From: UBA5536 sp964592595
GTDB lineage: Bacteria > Bacteroidota > Bacteroidia > Bacteroidales > F082
DNA: 64,000 bases
Reading direction: 5' to 3'
Assembly (NCBI GenBank): GCA_964592595.1
Contig: CAZQFH010000006.1
Coordinates: forward strand, 41,649 to 105,648
The notes under the pieces are model-generated. The model was not told the origin of the DNA. It searched no databases and saw nothing but the letters and a program-made list of their open reading frames with translations. This document shows, in pieces, positions 17,870 through 26,088 of this stretch (the stretch's first letter is position 1; every line of letters starts with the position of its first letter). The translations under genes and the position numbers were made by a program.

Positions 17870-19069
17870 ATGCCAAGTATTTCGATCAAAGGCAAGCTAA
17901 TGCCTGAATCGCCCATCCGAAAACTGGTGCCTTATGCAGAAGAAGCAAAAAAACGTGGCACAAAGGTGTATCACCTTAACATCGGTCAACCCGATATTCC
18001 AACACCAGAAGTAGCGCTAAATGCCATTCGCAACTTCTCGCAAAAAGTAGTGGCATACAGTCATTCAGCAGGTGTATTGTCTTACCGCGAAAAGTTGACT
18101 ACTTATTACAAAAAGCATAATATTCGCATCACTGCAGAGGATATTATCATTGGCGCTGGTGCTTCAGAGGCTTTACTTTTTGCTTTTCAAACCATTATGG
18201 ATCCGGGTGATGAAGTAATTATTCCGGAGCCTTTTTATGCCAATTACAATGGCTTTGCCGTGAATGCTGGAATCAATGTGAAACCCATTTTCAGTGCTAT
18301 TGAAACGGGTTTTGCCTTACCACCGATTTCAGATTTTGAAAAGGCAATCGGACCAAAAACAAAAGCCATTTTGGTTTGTAACCCAAATAATCCCACTGGT
18401 TATTTATACAATGCTGAAGAACTGGAGGTTTTGCGTCAGCTGGTGATCAAATATGATCTGTATCTTATTGCTGATGAAGTGTATCGGGAGTTTGTTTACG
18501 ACGGAAACCAACATTATTCCTGTATGCACCTCAAAGGGATTGATGATAATGTGATTTTAATCGATTCTGTTTCCAAACGCTATAGTGCTTGCGGTGTGCG
18601 TATTGGCTGTATGATTTCTAAAAATCGTGAGGTGATGAAAACAGCACTTAAATTTGCTCAAGCCCGATTAAGTCCGCCAAGCCTGGGACAGGTTGCTGCA
18701 GAAGCCGCGATCGATACCCCCGACAGTTATTTTGAAGAAGTATTGAATGAATACTTGCAACGACGCAATACCGTGGTCGAAGCAATCAACAAAATAGCAG
18801 GTGCCTATTGCCCGAGTCCAAAAGGGGCATTTTATGTCGTTGCACGCTTGCCTATTGATGATTCTGATAGATTTTGTCAATGGTTGCTTGAAGACTTCAA
18901 CTACGAAAACCAAACCGTTATGTTAGCTCCGGCCAGTGGGTTTTATTCCGGAGCTGGAAAGGGTAAGGACGAAGTTCGTATAAGTTATGTACTGAATGTT
19001 AACGACTTAAAACATGCAATGAAAGCCCTCGAAGAAGCTTTGAAAGTGTATCCAGGCAGAACCAACTAA
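17870..19069 (+). CDS. Class I/II pyridoxal-phosphate aminotransferase (AspB-like)
   Basis: 399 residues of fold-type I aminotransferase. The key segments are YHLNIGQPDIPTP, LVCNPNNPTGYLYNAEEL, IADEVYREFVYDG (PLP pyridine-nitrogen Asp) and DSVSKRYSACGVRIG (PLP Schiff-base Lys). The C-terminal EVRISYVLN supplies the carboxylate-binding Arg. It resembles aspartate/aromatic aminotransferases of the Ib group. The exact amino acid cannot be read from sequence. It stands alone between two terminators, so it is probably monocistronic. Confidence 0.88.
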   Translation: MPSISIKGKLMPESPIRKLVPYAEEAKKRGTKVYHLNIGQPDIPTPEVALNAIRNFSQKVVAYSHSAGVLSYREKLTTYYKKHNIRITAEDIIIGAGASEALLFAFQTIMDPGDEVIIPEPFYANYNGFAVNAGINVKPIFSAIETGFALPPISDFEKAIGPKTKAILVCNPNNPTGYLYNAEELEVLRQLVIKYDLYLIADEVYREFVYDGNQHYSCMHLKGIDDNVILIDSVSKRYSACGVRIGCMISKNREVMKTALKFAQARLSPPSLGQVAAEAAIDTPDSYFEEVLNEYLQRRNTVVEAINKIAGAYCPSPKGAFYVVARLPIDDSDRFCQWLLEDFNYENQTVMLAPASGFYSGAGKGKDEVRISYVLNVNDLKHAMKALEEALKVYPGRTN

Positions 19070-19094
19070 CGCTATTCCTTCCTGGAATCGAACA

Positions 19095-19136
19095 ACACAT
19101 CCTGTTGCTGATCCGATAGCAGCAGGGTGTTTTTTT
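19095..19136 (+). terminator. Rho-independent terminator after the aminotransferase gene
   Basis: ACAC-CCTGTTGCT and AGCAGCAGGGTGT pair (AT bulge, one wobble) and are followed by a T7 run. Confidence 0.7.
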
Positions 19137-19251
19137 GCTGTCTGAATAGTTTCTATCCGTGAGGTTACTATTTGGATACCGGAATAGCATTACAGCAAAC
19201 TAAAAAGCAGCTTTTTTTATGAAATGGCGGCGATATGTTTAGTTGTTTGTT

Positions 19252-19882
19252 CTAAAGAAATCCCAATCCTATAGGTTTTTTAAGCATCCAACCTGTTATA
19301 CTAAATCTTTCGATATGAGTTGTAAGTACTTCATGTTCAATTTGATCGCTCAAAAAGCAAACCAAAGTACCGGCTCGAGGTTCCACAATCACAGGTTCAG
19401 CATTTGTTCTATATATAACCAATTCGCCCCCCATGCCAGGTTGCCAAAGTTGATTGAGGTATAAAACGACGGAAATTATCCGGTTGCTGCGCTCATTAAA
19501 TTGATCGAGGTGGCGCTGATAAAAAGTTCCGGCCGGATAAATAGCCATATGCATTTCAATATCCTGCAGACCCAAAAAAAAGCTCGCGATTGAGCCCAAC
19601 TCGCAATGCTGTCATACTTTGCATCCATTCCTGTAAAACAGCTTCCTGAGGATGCCGGCTGATCCAATGGATAAAATCACCACGAACATCATTATTAAAT
19701 TGGAAATCGGCTCCAGCACCAATACCGGCTTTTTTAAATACGGCAGCTTCTTTTGATTTACTAATAGCTTCATTAAGCCCGCTAACAGCTTGCTGATTGA
19801 TTGCATCTGGTATTACGAACCATCCTTCATCGGCCAGAGCATCAGCATATTGAGGCAAACCGGCCAAATTGATCATTTGCAT
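19252..19882 (-). pseudogene. Frameshifted 2OG-Fe(II) oxygenase (prolyl-4-hydroxylase-like)
   Basis: The minus strand from ATG 19882 encodes the N-terminal part (AGLPQYADALADEGWFVIPD) and runs into a stop just after an 8-base poly-A tract (poly-T in the gene) at 19574-19581. The C-terminal half continues in another frame: LGLQDIEMHMAIYPAG, then YQRHLDQF with the Fe-binding HxD, then IEHEVLTTHIERFSITGWM with the distal His and the 2-oxoglutarate-binding Arg. Removing one base from the tract restores a single frame of about 210 codons (NRELFLGLQDIE), the normal length of SM-20/P4H-like oxygenases. All catalytic residues are intact, so this may be a recent mutation, a slippage-controlled gene or a sequencing artefact. 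Confidence 0.8.
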
Positions 19883-19956
19883 ATATCAATGGGAAAAGTG
19901 CGCAAATGTAAACCTTCTTTGATTCGGTGATACGTTAACCGGAAAATATTGTATTA

Positions 19957-20659
19957 TCAACCGTGCAAGCTGATACGGTTCATCTTTTCGAAGTCAAGAA
20001 TTTCAACGTATTCGTTATTGATCTCAAGTAAGCCATCTGCTTTAAATTTAGTAAGAATACGGGCAATATTTTCGATTGTCATACCCGAAAGCTCTGCAAA
20101 TTCCTTTCTGCTTAGTTGTAGGGTAAATTTCTGGGTTTTGTAAATTCGGTTTGCAAGGCAAAGAATTACAGCAGCTAACCGGCCGTAAGTTTGTTTTTTA
20201 GTAAGGCAATAAAAACGACCGTTGGTAATGATGCTTTGCTTAGCAAGCAGGCTGATAATTTTAGCTCCAAATCCCGAATTCATATTGATAAGCTGCTTAA
20301 AAGCACTGATGTCAATCATACTGACTTGCGTATCAATATAAGCTTGAGCACTATGTTGAAAAACAGCATTAACTTCAAATGAGGTCATAAGCCCTACTAG
20401 GTTTGTTGGAGAAAAAATTTATAAGATCTGTTTGTCACTTGTACCTTCAATGTAGGTTTTAACCAGACCTTCTTTCAAAATCAATACATGCGATGCAAAA
20501 GCACACTGTTTTGGTAAAACTTCTCCTTTTTGATAAAAAAACATCTACAGATTTCGAATAAAAAAAATTATTCTGTTTATCATTTAACAGTTTGATACAT
20601 GCCAGCGTATTGCTTCCAATGGCGCAATTATTCCTTATAATATCCTGATTTGAATTCAT
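19957..20659 (-). pseudogene. Broken Crp/Fnr-family transcriptional regulator
   Basis: The minus strand from ATG 20659 begins a cyclic-nucleotide-binding-like domain (NNCAIGSNTLACIKLL). At the A7 tract 20535-20541 the frame must shift by one base to continue as YQKGEVLPKQCAFASHVLIL, then KEGLVKTYIEGTSDKQIL. A TAA stop at 20419-20421 then interrupts this frame before IFSPTNLVGLMTSFEVN. The remaining 143 codons from an internal ATG hold the C-terminal helix-turn-helix (QLSRKEFAELSGMTIENIAR). Two separate lesions argue for real decay. A truncated product from the internal Met would keep the DNA-binding domain but lack most of the sensor domain. Confidence 0.82.
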
Positions 20660-20833
20660 TTACTCATGCTGGCATGCACTCTTGAAGCAATTACACTGCA
20701 ATAAAGCAAAACGAGTCTTTGTTTGAATCAAAAATGTGATCGGCTAAATCGTTTTTGGTTATTGACGAGTTTGGTGTTTTTAAGTTAAGGAAATGTTAAT
20801 TGTTAAATTACTTTTGCTTTGAACCTTTACTTA

Positions 20834-21371
20834 ATGGATAGCATGAAATCTATACTTGAAAAACTAATTACCTTTTTTGTCGTGCTGTTGTTATGTACTT
20901 AATGGCGGGATGAATGCCTGGAAAGCGGGTCACAAACCTGTTACTAAAAATCCTACTTTGGTAAAAAGCACCACTTTTAATGGAACACCAACCAAGGCTA
21001 TAATAGCCGGCATAAAAGATATTTAAGCTACTTTGGCAGATGCTGCTTCTGTTGTAGTTGACGTTCGTGAAACTTGCGAATACAAAGGATTGGAAAACAA
21101 AAGTAACGGACAAATTAAAGGTGCTGTTAATGTTGATCACAATACCATTCAGGATGATAAAAGTTTGATGAAAGATGCTGCAGAATTGGAAAAACTCTTT
21201 AAAGCTGCCGGCGTTACCAAAGACAAAAAAGTTATTCTGTATTGTTCAACTGGTGTGCGCACTGCCAAAGAATACATCGCACTAATCGAAATTTTGGGAT
21301 ATCCCAATGTAAAGGTTTACGACGACGGATACAATGAATGGACTGCCAAAGGTGGCGCAACCAACAAATAA
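20834..21371 (+). pseudogene. Decayed periplasmic tandem-rhodanese protein
   Basis: ATG 20834 opens a signal-peptide-like segment (MDSMKSILEKLITFFVVLLL) that ends in TAA after 22 codons. In another frame the text continues YVLNGGMNAWKAGHKPVT, which is the C-terminal end of a rhodanese domain, so most of domain 1 appears deleted. That frame meets a TAA at about 21023-21028 (GIKDI-stop-ATLADA) and then runs into a complete second rhodanese domain: VVVDVRETCEYKG, YCSTGVRTAKEYIALIEILG with the active-site Cys, and VKVYDDGYNEWTAKGG. The last 112 codons could still be translated from an internal start but would lack a signal peptide. A terminator follows. Confidence 0.78.
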
Positions 21372-21402
21372 GAAAATTGTTTAGGTTTTCTCATATTGGT
21401 TG

Positions 21403-21435
21403 AATCCCGGAAACAGACTTCCGGGATTTTTTTTT
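21403..21435 (+). terminator. Rho-independent terminator after the rhodanese remnant
   Basis: AATCCCGG and CCGGGATT form a perfect 8-bp stem with a 10-base loop, followed by a run of T. Confidence 0.85.
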
Positions 21436-21478
21436 GCATGAAATAAAATTACCTTTGTTTTAAACTTTTCATGCCATA

Positions 21479-21889
21479 ATGCCTTACAAAAAAGAAAAAA
21501 AATTTCTTGATTTACCACGCTACGCTGGTGGGAGAGAAGCATTGTCAAAATTTATACGCGATAACCTTCAATATCCCAAAGAAGCACTATCAGCTAAAGT
21601 TGAAGGCAAGGTTGCAGTTGGCTTTGATATTGATGACAATGGAGTAGTTCACAATGTTCATTTAGTGCATGGAATAGGCTATGGATGCGATGAGGAAGCG
21701 ATACGAATTGTGCAGCTATTGCGTTATCAAAAAGTTAGTAACAGGGGTAGGAGGGTGCTTATGCACAGCAAGTTAAATATCAATTTTAAGTTGCCAAAAT
21801 CCCGGCTTAGCTATGAGATTGTCACACAAAAAGTAAAGGTAAAAGAGCCAGATAAAGAAAATATTGTTTCTTATACCATAAATCTTTAA
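21479..21889 (+). CDS. TonB C-terminal domain protein
   Basis: 136 residues. The core (ALSKFIRDNLQYPKEALSAK, then EGKVAVGFDIDDNGVVHNVH, then GYGCDEEAIRIVQ) is the TonB/TonB_2 C-terminal domain that contacts outer-membrane receptors. Unlike a canonical energy transducer, it has neither an N-terminal membrane anchor nor a Pro-rich linker, and no signal peptide is evident. It may be a stand-alone domain or a gene that lost its 5' end in this decaying region. A C-terminal KVKVKEPDKENIV tail follows the domain. Confidence 0.72.
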   Translation: MPYKKEKKFLDLPRYAGGREALSKFIRDNLQYPKEALSAKVEGKVAVGFDIDDNGVVHNVHLVHGIGYGCDEEAIRIVQLLRYQKVSNRGRRVLMHSKLNINFKLPKSRLSYEIVTQKVKVKEPDKENIVSYTINL

Positions 21890-21929
21890 AAAAAATAAAA
21901 AGTGTTACTGTCGTTAATTCATTATGCCG

Positions 21930-21943
21930 TATGTTTGCAACAT
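21930..21943 (+). promoter_or_regulatory. -7 element overlapped by a palindrome, likely ArsR operator
   Basis: TATGTTTG fits the Bacteroidota -7 consensus, and ATGTT-TGC-AACAT (21931-21943) is a perfect 5-3-5 inverted repeat on top of it. It lies 12 bases before arsR. A palindrome overlapping the promoter is the layout expected for an autoregulating ArsR repressor. Assignment is inference. Confidence 0.5.
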
Positions 21944-21954
21944 AAAACATAACA

Positions 21955-22275
21955 ATGATCAAGACAGAACTTTTAAAACAGCAAGATCAGGAATTAGCTT
22001 TGATAGCCAAGGCTTTATCGCATCCTACACGCATTGACATACTTGATTTTCTGGTACAATCAAGTTGTTGTATCTCTGGCGAAATCCCCTTGAGTCGTAC
22101 AACAGTATCACAACACCTTACAGAACTCAAAAAAATCGGTTTTATCCAGCGAACTGTAGAAGGTGTAAAAATAAATTATTGTATTGATAATCAAAAACTA
22201 ACCGAAATAAAACAGGCTTTCGATCTTTTTTTCAAGAGGCTTTTATCTAACCCAAACCCAAGCTGCGAAGTATGA
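21955..22275 (+). CDS. arsR: ArsR-family transcriptional repressor
   Basis: 106 residues with a winged-helix core: ALSHPTRIDILDFLVQSSCC, then SRTTVSQHLTELKKIGFIQR (recognition helix) and GVKINYCID (wing). The Cys-Cys pair in the alpha-3 region and the C-terminal Cys are plausible As(III)/Sb(III) ligands, although the arrangement is not the classical CxC-only type. It is first in an operon with arsC and arsM, overlapping arsC by 4 bases (ATGA). It probably represses the operon via the palindrome at 21931-21943 until arsenite binds. Confidence 0.87.
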   Translation: MIKTELLKQQDQELALIAKALSHPTRIDILDFLVQSSCCISGEIPLSRTTVSQHLTELKKIGFIQRTVEGVKINYCIDNQKLTEIKQAFDLFFKRLLSNPNPSCEV

Positions 22276-22688
22276 AAATCTTAATTCTCTGCACAGGCAA
22301 TTCCTGTCGTTCACAAATGGCCGAAGGCTTTCTAAAGTCTTTTAATCCTGACTTTGAAGTTGTTTCGGCAGGTACAAATCCTTCAGCCGAAGTTCATCCT
22401 AAAGCAATTGAAGTAATGCACGAGTCGTTTATCGACATCAGTAATAACAAGCCCAAAAATGTTGAACAGTTTCTGAATGAGGCATTTGATTATGTAATCA
22501 CCGTTTGTGGGGGCGCCAACGAAAGTTGTCCGGCTTTTACGGGCGATGTAAAACACCGATTACATATTGGTTTCGACGATCCGGCCGAAGCAACAGGCAC
22601 TGAAGAGGAAATCCTGTCGGTTTTCAGGCATGTGAGAGACGAAATAAAAAACGATTTTTTTAAATTTTATAAATCTTTAAAATCATGA
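22272..22688 (+). CDS. arsC: Arsenate reductase, low-molecular-weight phosphatase type
   Basis: 138 residues. The P-loop is LILCTGNSCRSQMAEGF near the N-terminus (CX5R with catalytic Cys). VITVCGGANESCPAF supplies two further Cys that relay the disulfide in thioredoxin-coupled ArsC. The enzyme reduces arsenate to arsenite in the cytoplasm. The start overlaps the arsR stop, and the stop overlaps the arsM start, so the three are translationally coupled. The normal partner is an efflux pump, which is broken here. Confidence 0.92.
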   Translation: MKILILCTGNSCRSQMAEGFLKSFNPDFEVVSAGTNPSAEVHPKAIEVMHESFIDISNNKPKNVEQFLNEAFDYVITVCGGANESCPAFTGDVKHRLHIGFDDPAEATGTEEEILSVFRHVRDEIKNDFFKFYKSLKS

Positions 22689-23503
22689 ATAATCCAGAAG
22701 GTATTAAACTGATGGTTCGCGAAAAATACAGCGTCCTTGTAGATCAATCCAAAACGCAAAACGAAAACTCATGTTGTGGCTCCGGTTCTTGCTGCGGCGA
22801 TGTGGATTACAGCATTTTTAGTGATAGTTACGATCACCTCAAAGGCTATGCAGCTGAGGCTGATCTTGGACTTGGATGCGGATTGCCGACTTCTTTTGCC
22901 ATGATCAAAGAGGGAGATACCGTTATCGACCTTGGATCAGGAGCTGGGAATGATTGTTTTGTTGCACGCGCCCAAACTGGTGCTTCCGGAAAGGTGATCG
23001 GGATCGATATGACCGAAAAAATGATTGACAAAGCAGAGGAAAATCTACGCAAACTGGGTTATGAAAATGTACATTTTTTGTTAGGGGATATAGAAGCTAT
23101 TCCGCTGGAAGCAAATACTGTAGATGTAGTGGTTAGCAATTGCGTCTTGAATCTGGTGCCTGATAAGTCAAAAGCCTTTGCTGAAATTTTCAGAATTCTA
23201 AAACCAGCTGGTCATTTTTCAGTTTCTGATATCGTACTCGAAGGAGAACTGCCGAATGCTATTCAATCTGCTGCTGAAATGTATGCCGGCTGTGTGTCTG
23301 GAGCTATCCAGAAATCAAGCTATCTGCAAATCATCGGGCAATCCGGTTTTGAGCAAATTAAAGTGCAAAAAGAAAAGCGCATTGATCTGCCAGATGAATT
23401 ATTGCTTAATTACTTAAGTAAGGAAGAATTGTTTGCGTTTAAAAATGAAAACAAAGGCATTTTTTCTGTTACGGTATATGCCGAAAAACCTTCACGCAAA
23501 TAA
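22685..23503 (+). CDS. arsM: Arsenite S-adenosylmethionine methyltransferase
   Basis: 272 residues. The N-terminus has a Cys-rich segment (SCCGSGSCCGDVDY), then GLGCGLPTSFAMIKEGD and the SAM motif VIDLGSGAGNDCFVA. VSNCVLNLVPDK and EMYAGCVSGA hold the conserved Cys residues that bind As(III) in ArsM proteins. The enzyme adds methyl groups to arsenite, yielding methylated and eventually volatile arsenic. It is third in the ars operon. With the pump gene decayed downstream, methylation may be the main remaining arsenic route in this locus. Confidence 0.92.
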   Translation: MNNPEGIKLMVREKYSVLVDQSKTQNENSCCGSGSCCGDVDYSIFSDSYDHLKGYAAEADLGLGCGLPTSFAMIKEGDTVIDLGSGAGNDCFVARAQTGASGKVIGIDMTEKMIDKAEENLRKLGYENVHFLLGDIEAIPLEANTVDVVVSNCVLNLVPDKSKAFAEIFRILKPAGHFSVSDIVLEGELPNAIQSAAEMYAGCVSGAIQKSSYLQIIGQSGFEQIKVQKEKRIDLPDELLLNYLSKEELFAFKNENKGIFSVTVYAEKPSRK

Positions 23504-23510
23504 ACTATAA

Positions 23511-24566
23511 ATATCTGTAAACCAAAATAGCGTTATTATTAACGGAAAGCGCGGCATTGGTTTCTTTGAGAAATATCTCACACTTTGGGTTGCATCAGGT
23601 ATTGCCGCCGGCATCCTAATCGGAAATCTTTTTGAAAATACGATCCAGGTGCTCAGCGAATGGGAGATTTACAAAGTGAACATTCCGGTTGCTATTTTGA
23701 TCTGAGCCATGATTTATCCCATGATGCTTCAGGTGGATTTTTCGCGCCTGAATGAAGTTAAAAAAACTCCCAAAGGGCTTGTACTGACTTTGGTTGTCAA
23801 CTGGCTGATCAATCCTTTTACCATGGCATTTTTTGCCTGGATATTTTTCGATAAGCTCTATGACGCGTTTATCAATCCTGATCAGGCAGGTGAATACATT
23901 GCCGGAGCCATTTTACTGGGAGCGGCATCTTGTACGGCCATGGTTTTTGTGTGGACGTATCTCACTATTGGCGATCCCAACTACACTTTGGTGCAGGTTT
24001 CGGTAAACGATCTGATTATTTTGGTAGCATTTGTCCCTATCGTGGGTTTACTTTTAGGCATTTCAAATATTACCATTCCATATGACACACTGGTTGCCAG
24101 TATCGTAGCTTTTGTTGTGATCCCATTGATTGCCGGCTATTTTACCAACCGGATACTCATCAAATCGAAAGGTGAGGAGTGGTTTAAAAAGGTGTTTCTT
24201 CCACGCTTTAAACCGCTGAGCATCTAAGCTTTGTTGCTTACATTGGATTTGCTTTTCGCTTTCCAGGGAGATATTATCACTAAAAACCCCTTCATTATCT
24301 TGCTTATAGCCATTACACTGGTGATTCAAACTTATTTTATCTTTTCTATCACCTGGTTTGCGGGAATAAAACTAAAACTGAAACACGCCATCTGCTCGCC
24401 AGCCGCGATGATAGGTGCAAGTAATTTCTTTGAACTGGCAGTGGCTGTAGCAATTTTGCTTTTTGGACTGCAAAGTCCGGCAGCTCTTGTAACGGTTGTG
24501 GAGGTTCTGGTAGAAGTGCAGGTGATGCTTTCGCTGGTGGCTCTGGCAAACAAGTGGAAGTATTAG
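23511..24566 (+). pseudogene. Decayed ACR3-type arsenite efflux permease
   Basis: One frame spans the whole permease but is broken twice. After FFEKYLTLWVASGIAAGILI and VNIPVAILI, a TGA at 23703-23705 replaces what is normally Trp before AMIYPMMLQVDFSR. A TAA at 24225-24227 interrupts RFKPLSI-stop-ALLLTLDLLFAFQGD. The catalytic Cys region GAASCTAMVFVWTYLTIGDP and the VQVSVNDLI helix are recognisable. The first has Ser where Pro is usual, and the near-C-terminal VEVLVEVQVML has Glu and Gln where ACR3 normally has Gly and Pro. No in-frame ATG precedes the homology. Lost start, two stops and missense changes indicate long-standing loss rather than a single sequencing error. Confidence 0.88.
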
Positions 24567-24568
24567 TT

Positions 24569-24940
24569 TTAATATAAGCCTTTTGTTGACGGTAAACTTT
24601 GAATTTCCCACTGCTCAAAAGCCCCATCCATATTGATGACGTCAAGTGATGAGCTTTCTTTCAAATAAGAAACAAGTTGCACACTGCGGATACCATGGGC
24701 ACACATCACCACGATAGTTTTGTCTTTTGGCAAACTATCAAGTTGATGTGCAATTTCCGATAGGGGAATATGCATGATGTGCTCGCTCAAATTTGGCCGG
24801 CCTTGTTGCACTTCCCAATCCTCGCGAATATCAAGCAAAACTGCTTTCCCTGATTTGATGATCTCGTAAGCTTCTGCAGGGGAAATATGAGAAACGTTTT
24901 CGAAAGTATATTGCTGAAATTTGGGTGTTTTGTAAGCCAT
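24569..24940 (-). CDS. Rhodanese-like sulfurtransferase
   Basis: 123 residues, a single rhodanese domain: VSHISPAEAYEIIKSGKAVL, DIREDWEVQQGRPN, and the active-site loop VVMCAHGIRSVQLVSYL with the catalytic Cys. VINMDGAFEQWEIQ is the family's final strand and helix. No signal peptide, so cytosolic. It likely carries persulfide sulfur between partners. It is convergent with the ACR3 remnant, with the two stop codons three bases apart. Confidence 0.87.
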   Translation of the reverse strand: MAYKTPKFQQYTFENVSHISPAEAYEIIKSGKAVLLDIREDWEVQQGRPNLSEHIMHIPLSEIAHQLDSLPKDKTIVVMCAHGIRSVQLVSYLKESSSLDVINMDGAFEQWEIQSLPSTKGLY

Positions 24941-25144
24941 TTAACAATAACAGCTATCAAGCTGAAATGTTGAGTTTGATGGAACCATATTCATTCTCTA
25001 ATTTACAATGATATTTCCTGATCTTTTTTTCAAAGTCCTTATTCCTTGTATGGTAGTTAAAAATCCATGTGGTTTATTAAATTTGTTTGGTGCTAATGTC
25101 ACAAAATAACAGCTTTAACAGACTTTATTATAAACGCATCCGAT

Positions 25145-25630
25145 TTGAATCAATTTGAAACCACATATCAGGAAAACTACAATCGAATGTTCAATATCGG
25201 GCTTAAGATGACGAACGATGTGGAGGTGGTTAGAGATATTATTCAGGACATTTTCGAAAAATACTACCTCAGGACTAAAAATGGAGCTTCTATTTCTAAA
25301 CCTCAAAACTGGCTTGTGAAGGCAACAATATTCAGCTGTATCGACTGGAACAAAAGCCGGAAGCGGTTTAAAGACTACGATGAGGCCCTCAATCAGGCTT
25401 CGGATGAAAAACCATTTGCTGCGATTCAAAATAATAATGTCCTTGAGTATGCCTTATCAAAACTCAAATCCAAAGAAAGAACCATCATTATCTTGTACAG
25501 CGAGGGATTTAAGTACCTCGAAATAGCCGAAATTATGGATGTGAAGCACACATCAATCGGGCAAACCATTGCGCGCATCTTAAGAAAGATGGAGAAAATT
25601 TTAAAAGTAATAAACTATGAACTGTATTGA
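25145..25630 (+). CDS. ECF-type RNA polymerase sigma factor
   Basis: 161 residues. Region 2 is FETTYQENYNRMFNIGLKMT with DVEVVRDIIQDIFEKYYL. Region 4 is ALSKLKSKERTIIILYSEGF, then EIAEIMDVKHTSIGQTIARI (helix-turn-helix). The start shown is a TTG with no better upstream codon; the ATG for Met 15 is the alternative but would cut region 2. The gene overlaps the following zinc-finger anti-sigma gene by 14 bases, so the pair is co-translated, typical of ECF regulons. Confidence 0.88.
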   Translation: MNQFETTYQENYNRMFNIGLKMTNDVEVVRDIIQDIFEKYYLRTKNGASISKPQNWLVKATIFSCIDWNKSRKRFKDYDEALNQASDEKPFAAIQNNNVLEYALSKLKSKERTIIILYSEGFKYLEIAEIMDVKHTSIGQTIARILRKMEKILKVINYELY

Positions 25631-26057
25631 TGAAGGGAAGCTTCTTGCTTTTTTGGATGACGAACTCGCATCAGTTGAGAAAAAAATGATCCGGGAACAC
25701 CTCAACCATTGTGCGAAATGTGCCGGAAATTTGAGACTATTACAACAGCGGAGAGAAAATCTGATGTTGTTGATGAATGAAAATATTGCCAAGGAGTATG
25801 CTGTGCCTCCCTTTAAGCCACAAGCAACAAAACCCTTTATTTCAAATAAAAAAAGACAATATCAGAAAATTGTTTTTTATGTAGCTGCTGCAGCCATTTT
25901 GCTTTTGATGCTTTTGGTGCTTAAACCAAAAACAACTGAGGATTACATCATTTTTTCTTACAATCTCACTTCTGAATTCGATGCCAATCAGCCCATCACA
26001 AAACAAGAAATGACTATCCAAATTTATTCAAACAATGATTTCTCCGAAAACAAGTAA
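25617..26057 (+). CDS. Membrane anti-sigma factor with zinc-finger (zf-HC2/ZAS) domain
   Basis: 146 residues. The N-terminus has the anti-sigma zinc motif, MNCIDEGKLLAFLDDEL then REHLNHCAKCAGNLR (HxxxCxxC). One membrane helix (IVFYVAAAAILLLMLLVL) and a short periplasmic tail of about 45 residues follow. It should hold the upstream ECF sigma at the membrane until a signal is sensed. The overlap with the sigma gene supports the pairing. Confidence 0.85.
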   Translation: MNCIDEGKLLAFLDDELASVEKKMIREHLNHCAKCAGNLRLLQQRRENLMLLMNENIAKEYAVPPFKPQATKPFISNKKRQYQKIVFYVAAAAILLLMLLVLKPKTTEDYIIFSYNLTSEFDANQPITKQEMTIQIYSNNDFSENK

Positions 26058-26088
26058 TCATTTGTAATTAAACCAAATACAAAATATC

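Noticed and set aside
23511..24566. TGA at 23703 as recoding (Trp or selenocysteine)
   Set aside because: The same gene also has an in-frame TAA and no start codon, and other genes in the window are interrupted by TAA and TAG too. Many long genes use TGA as their normal stop. No pattern of reassignment is visible.
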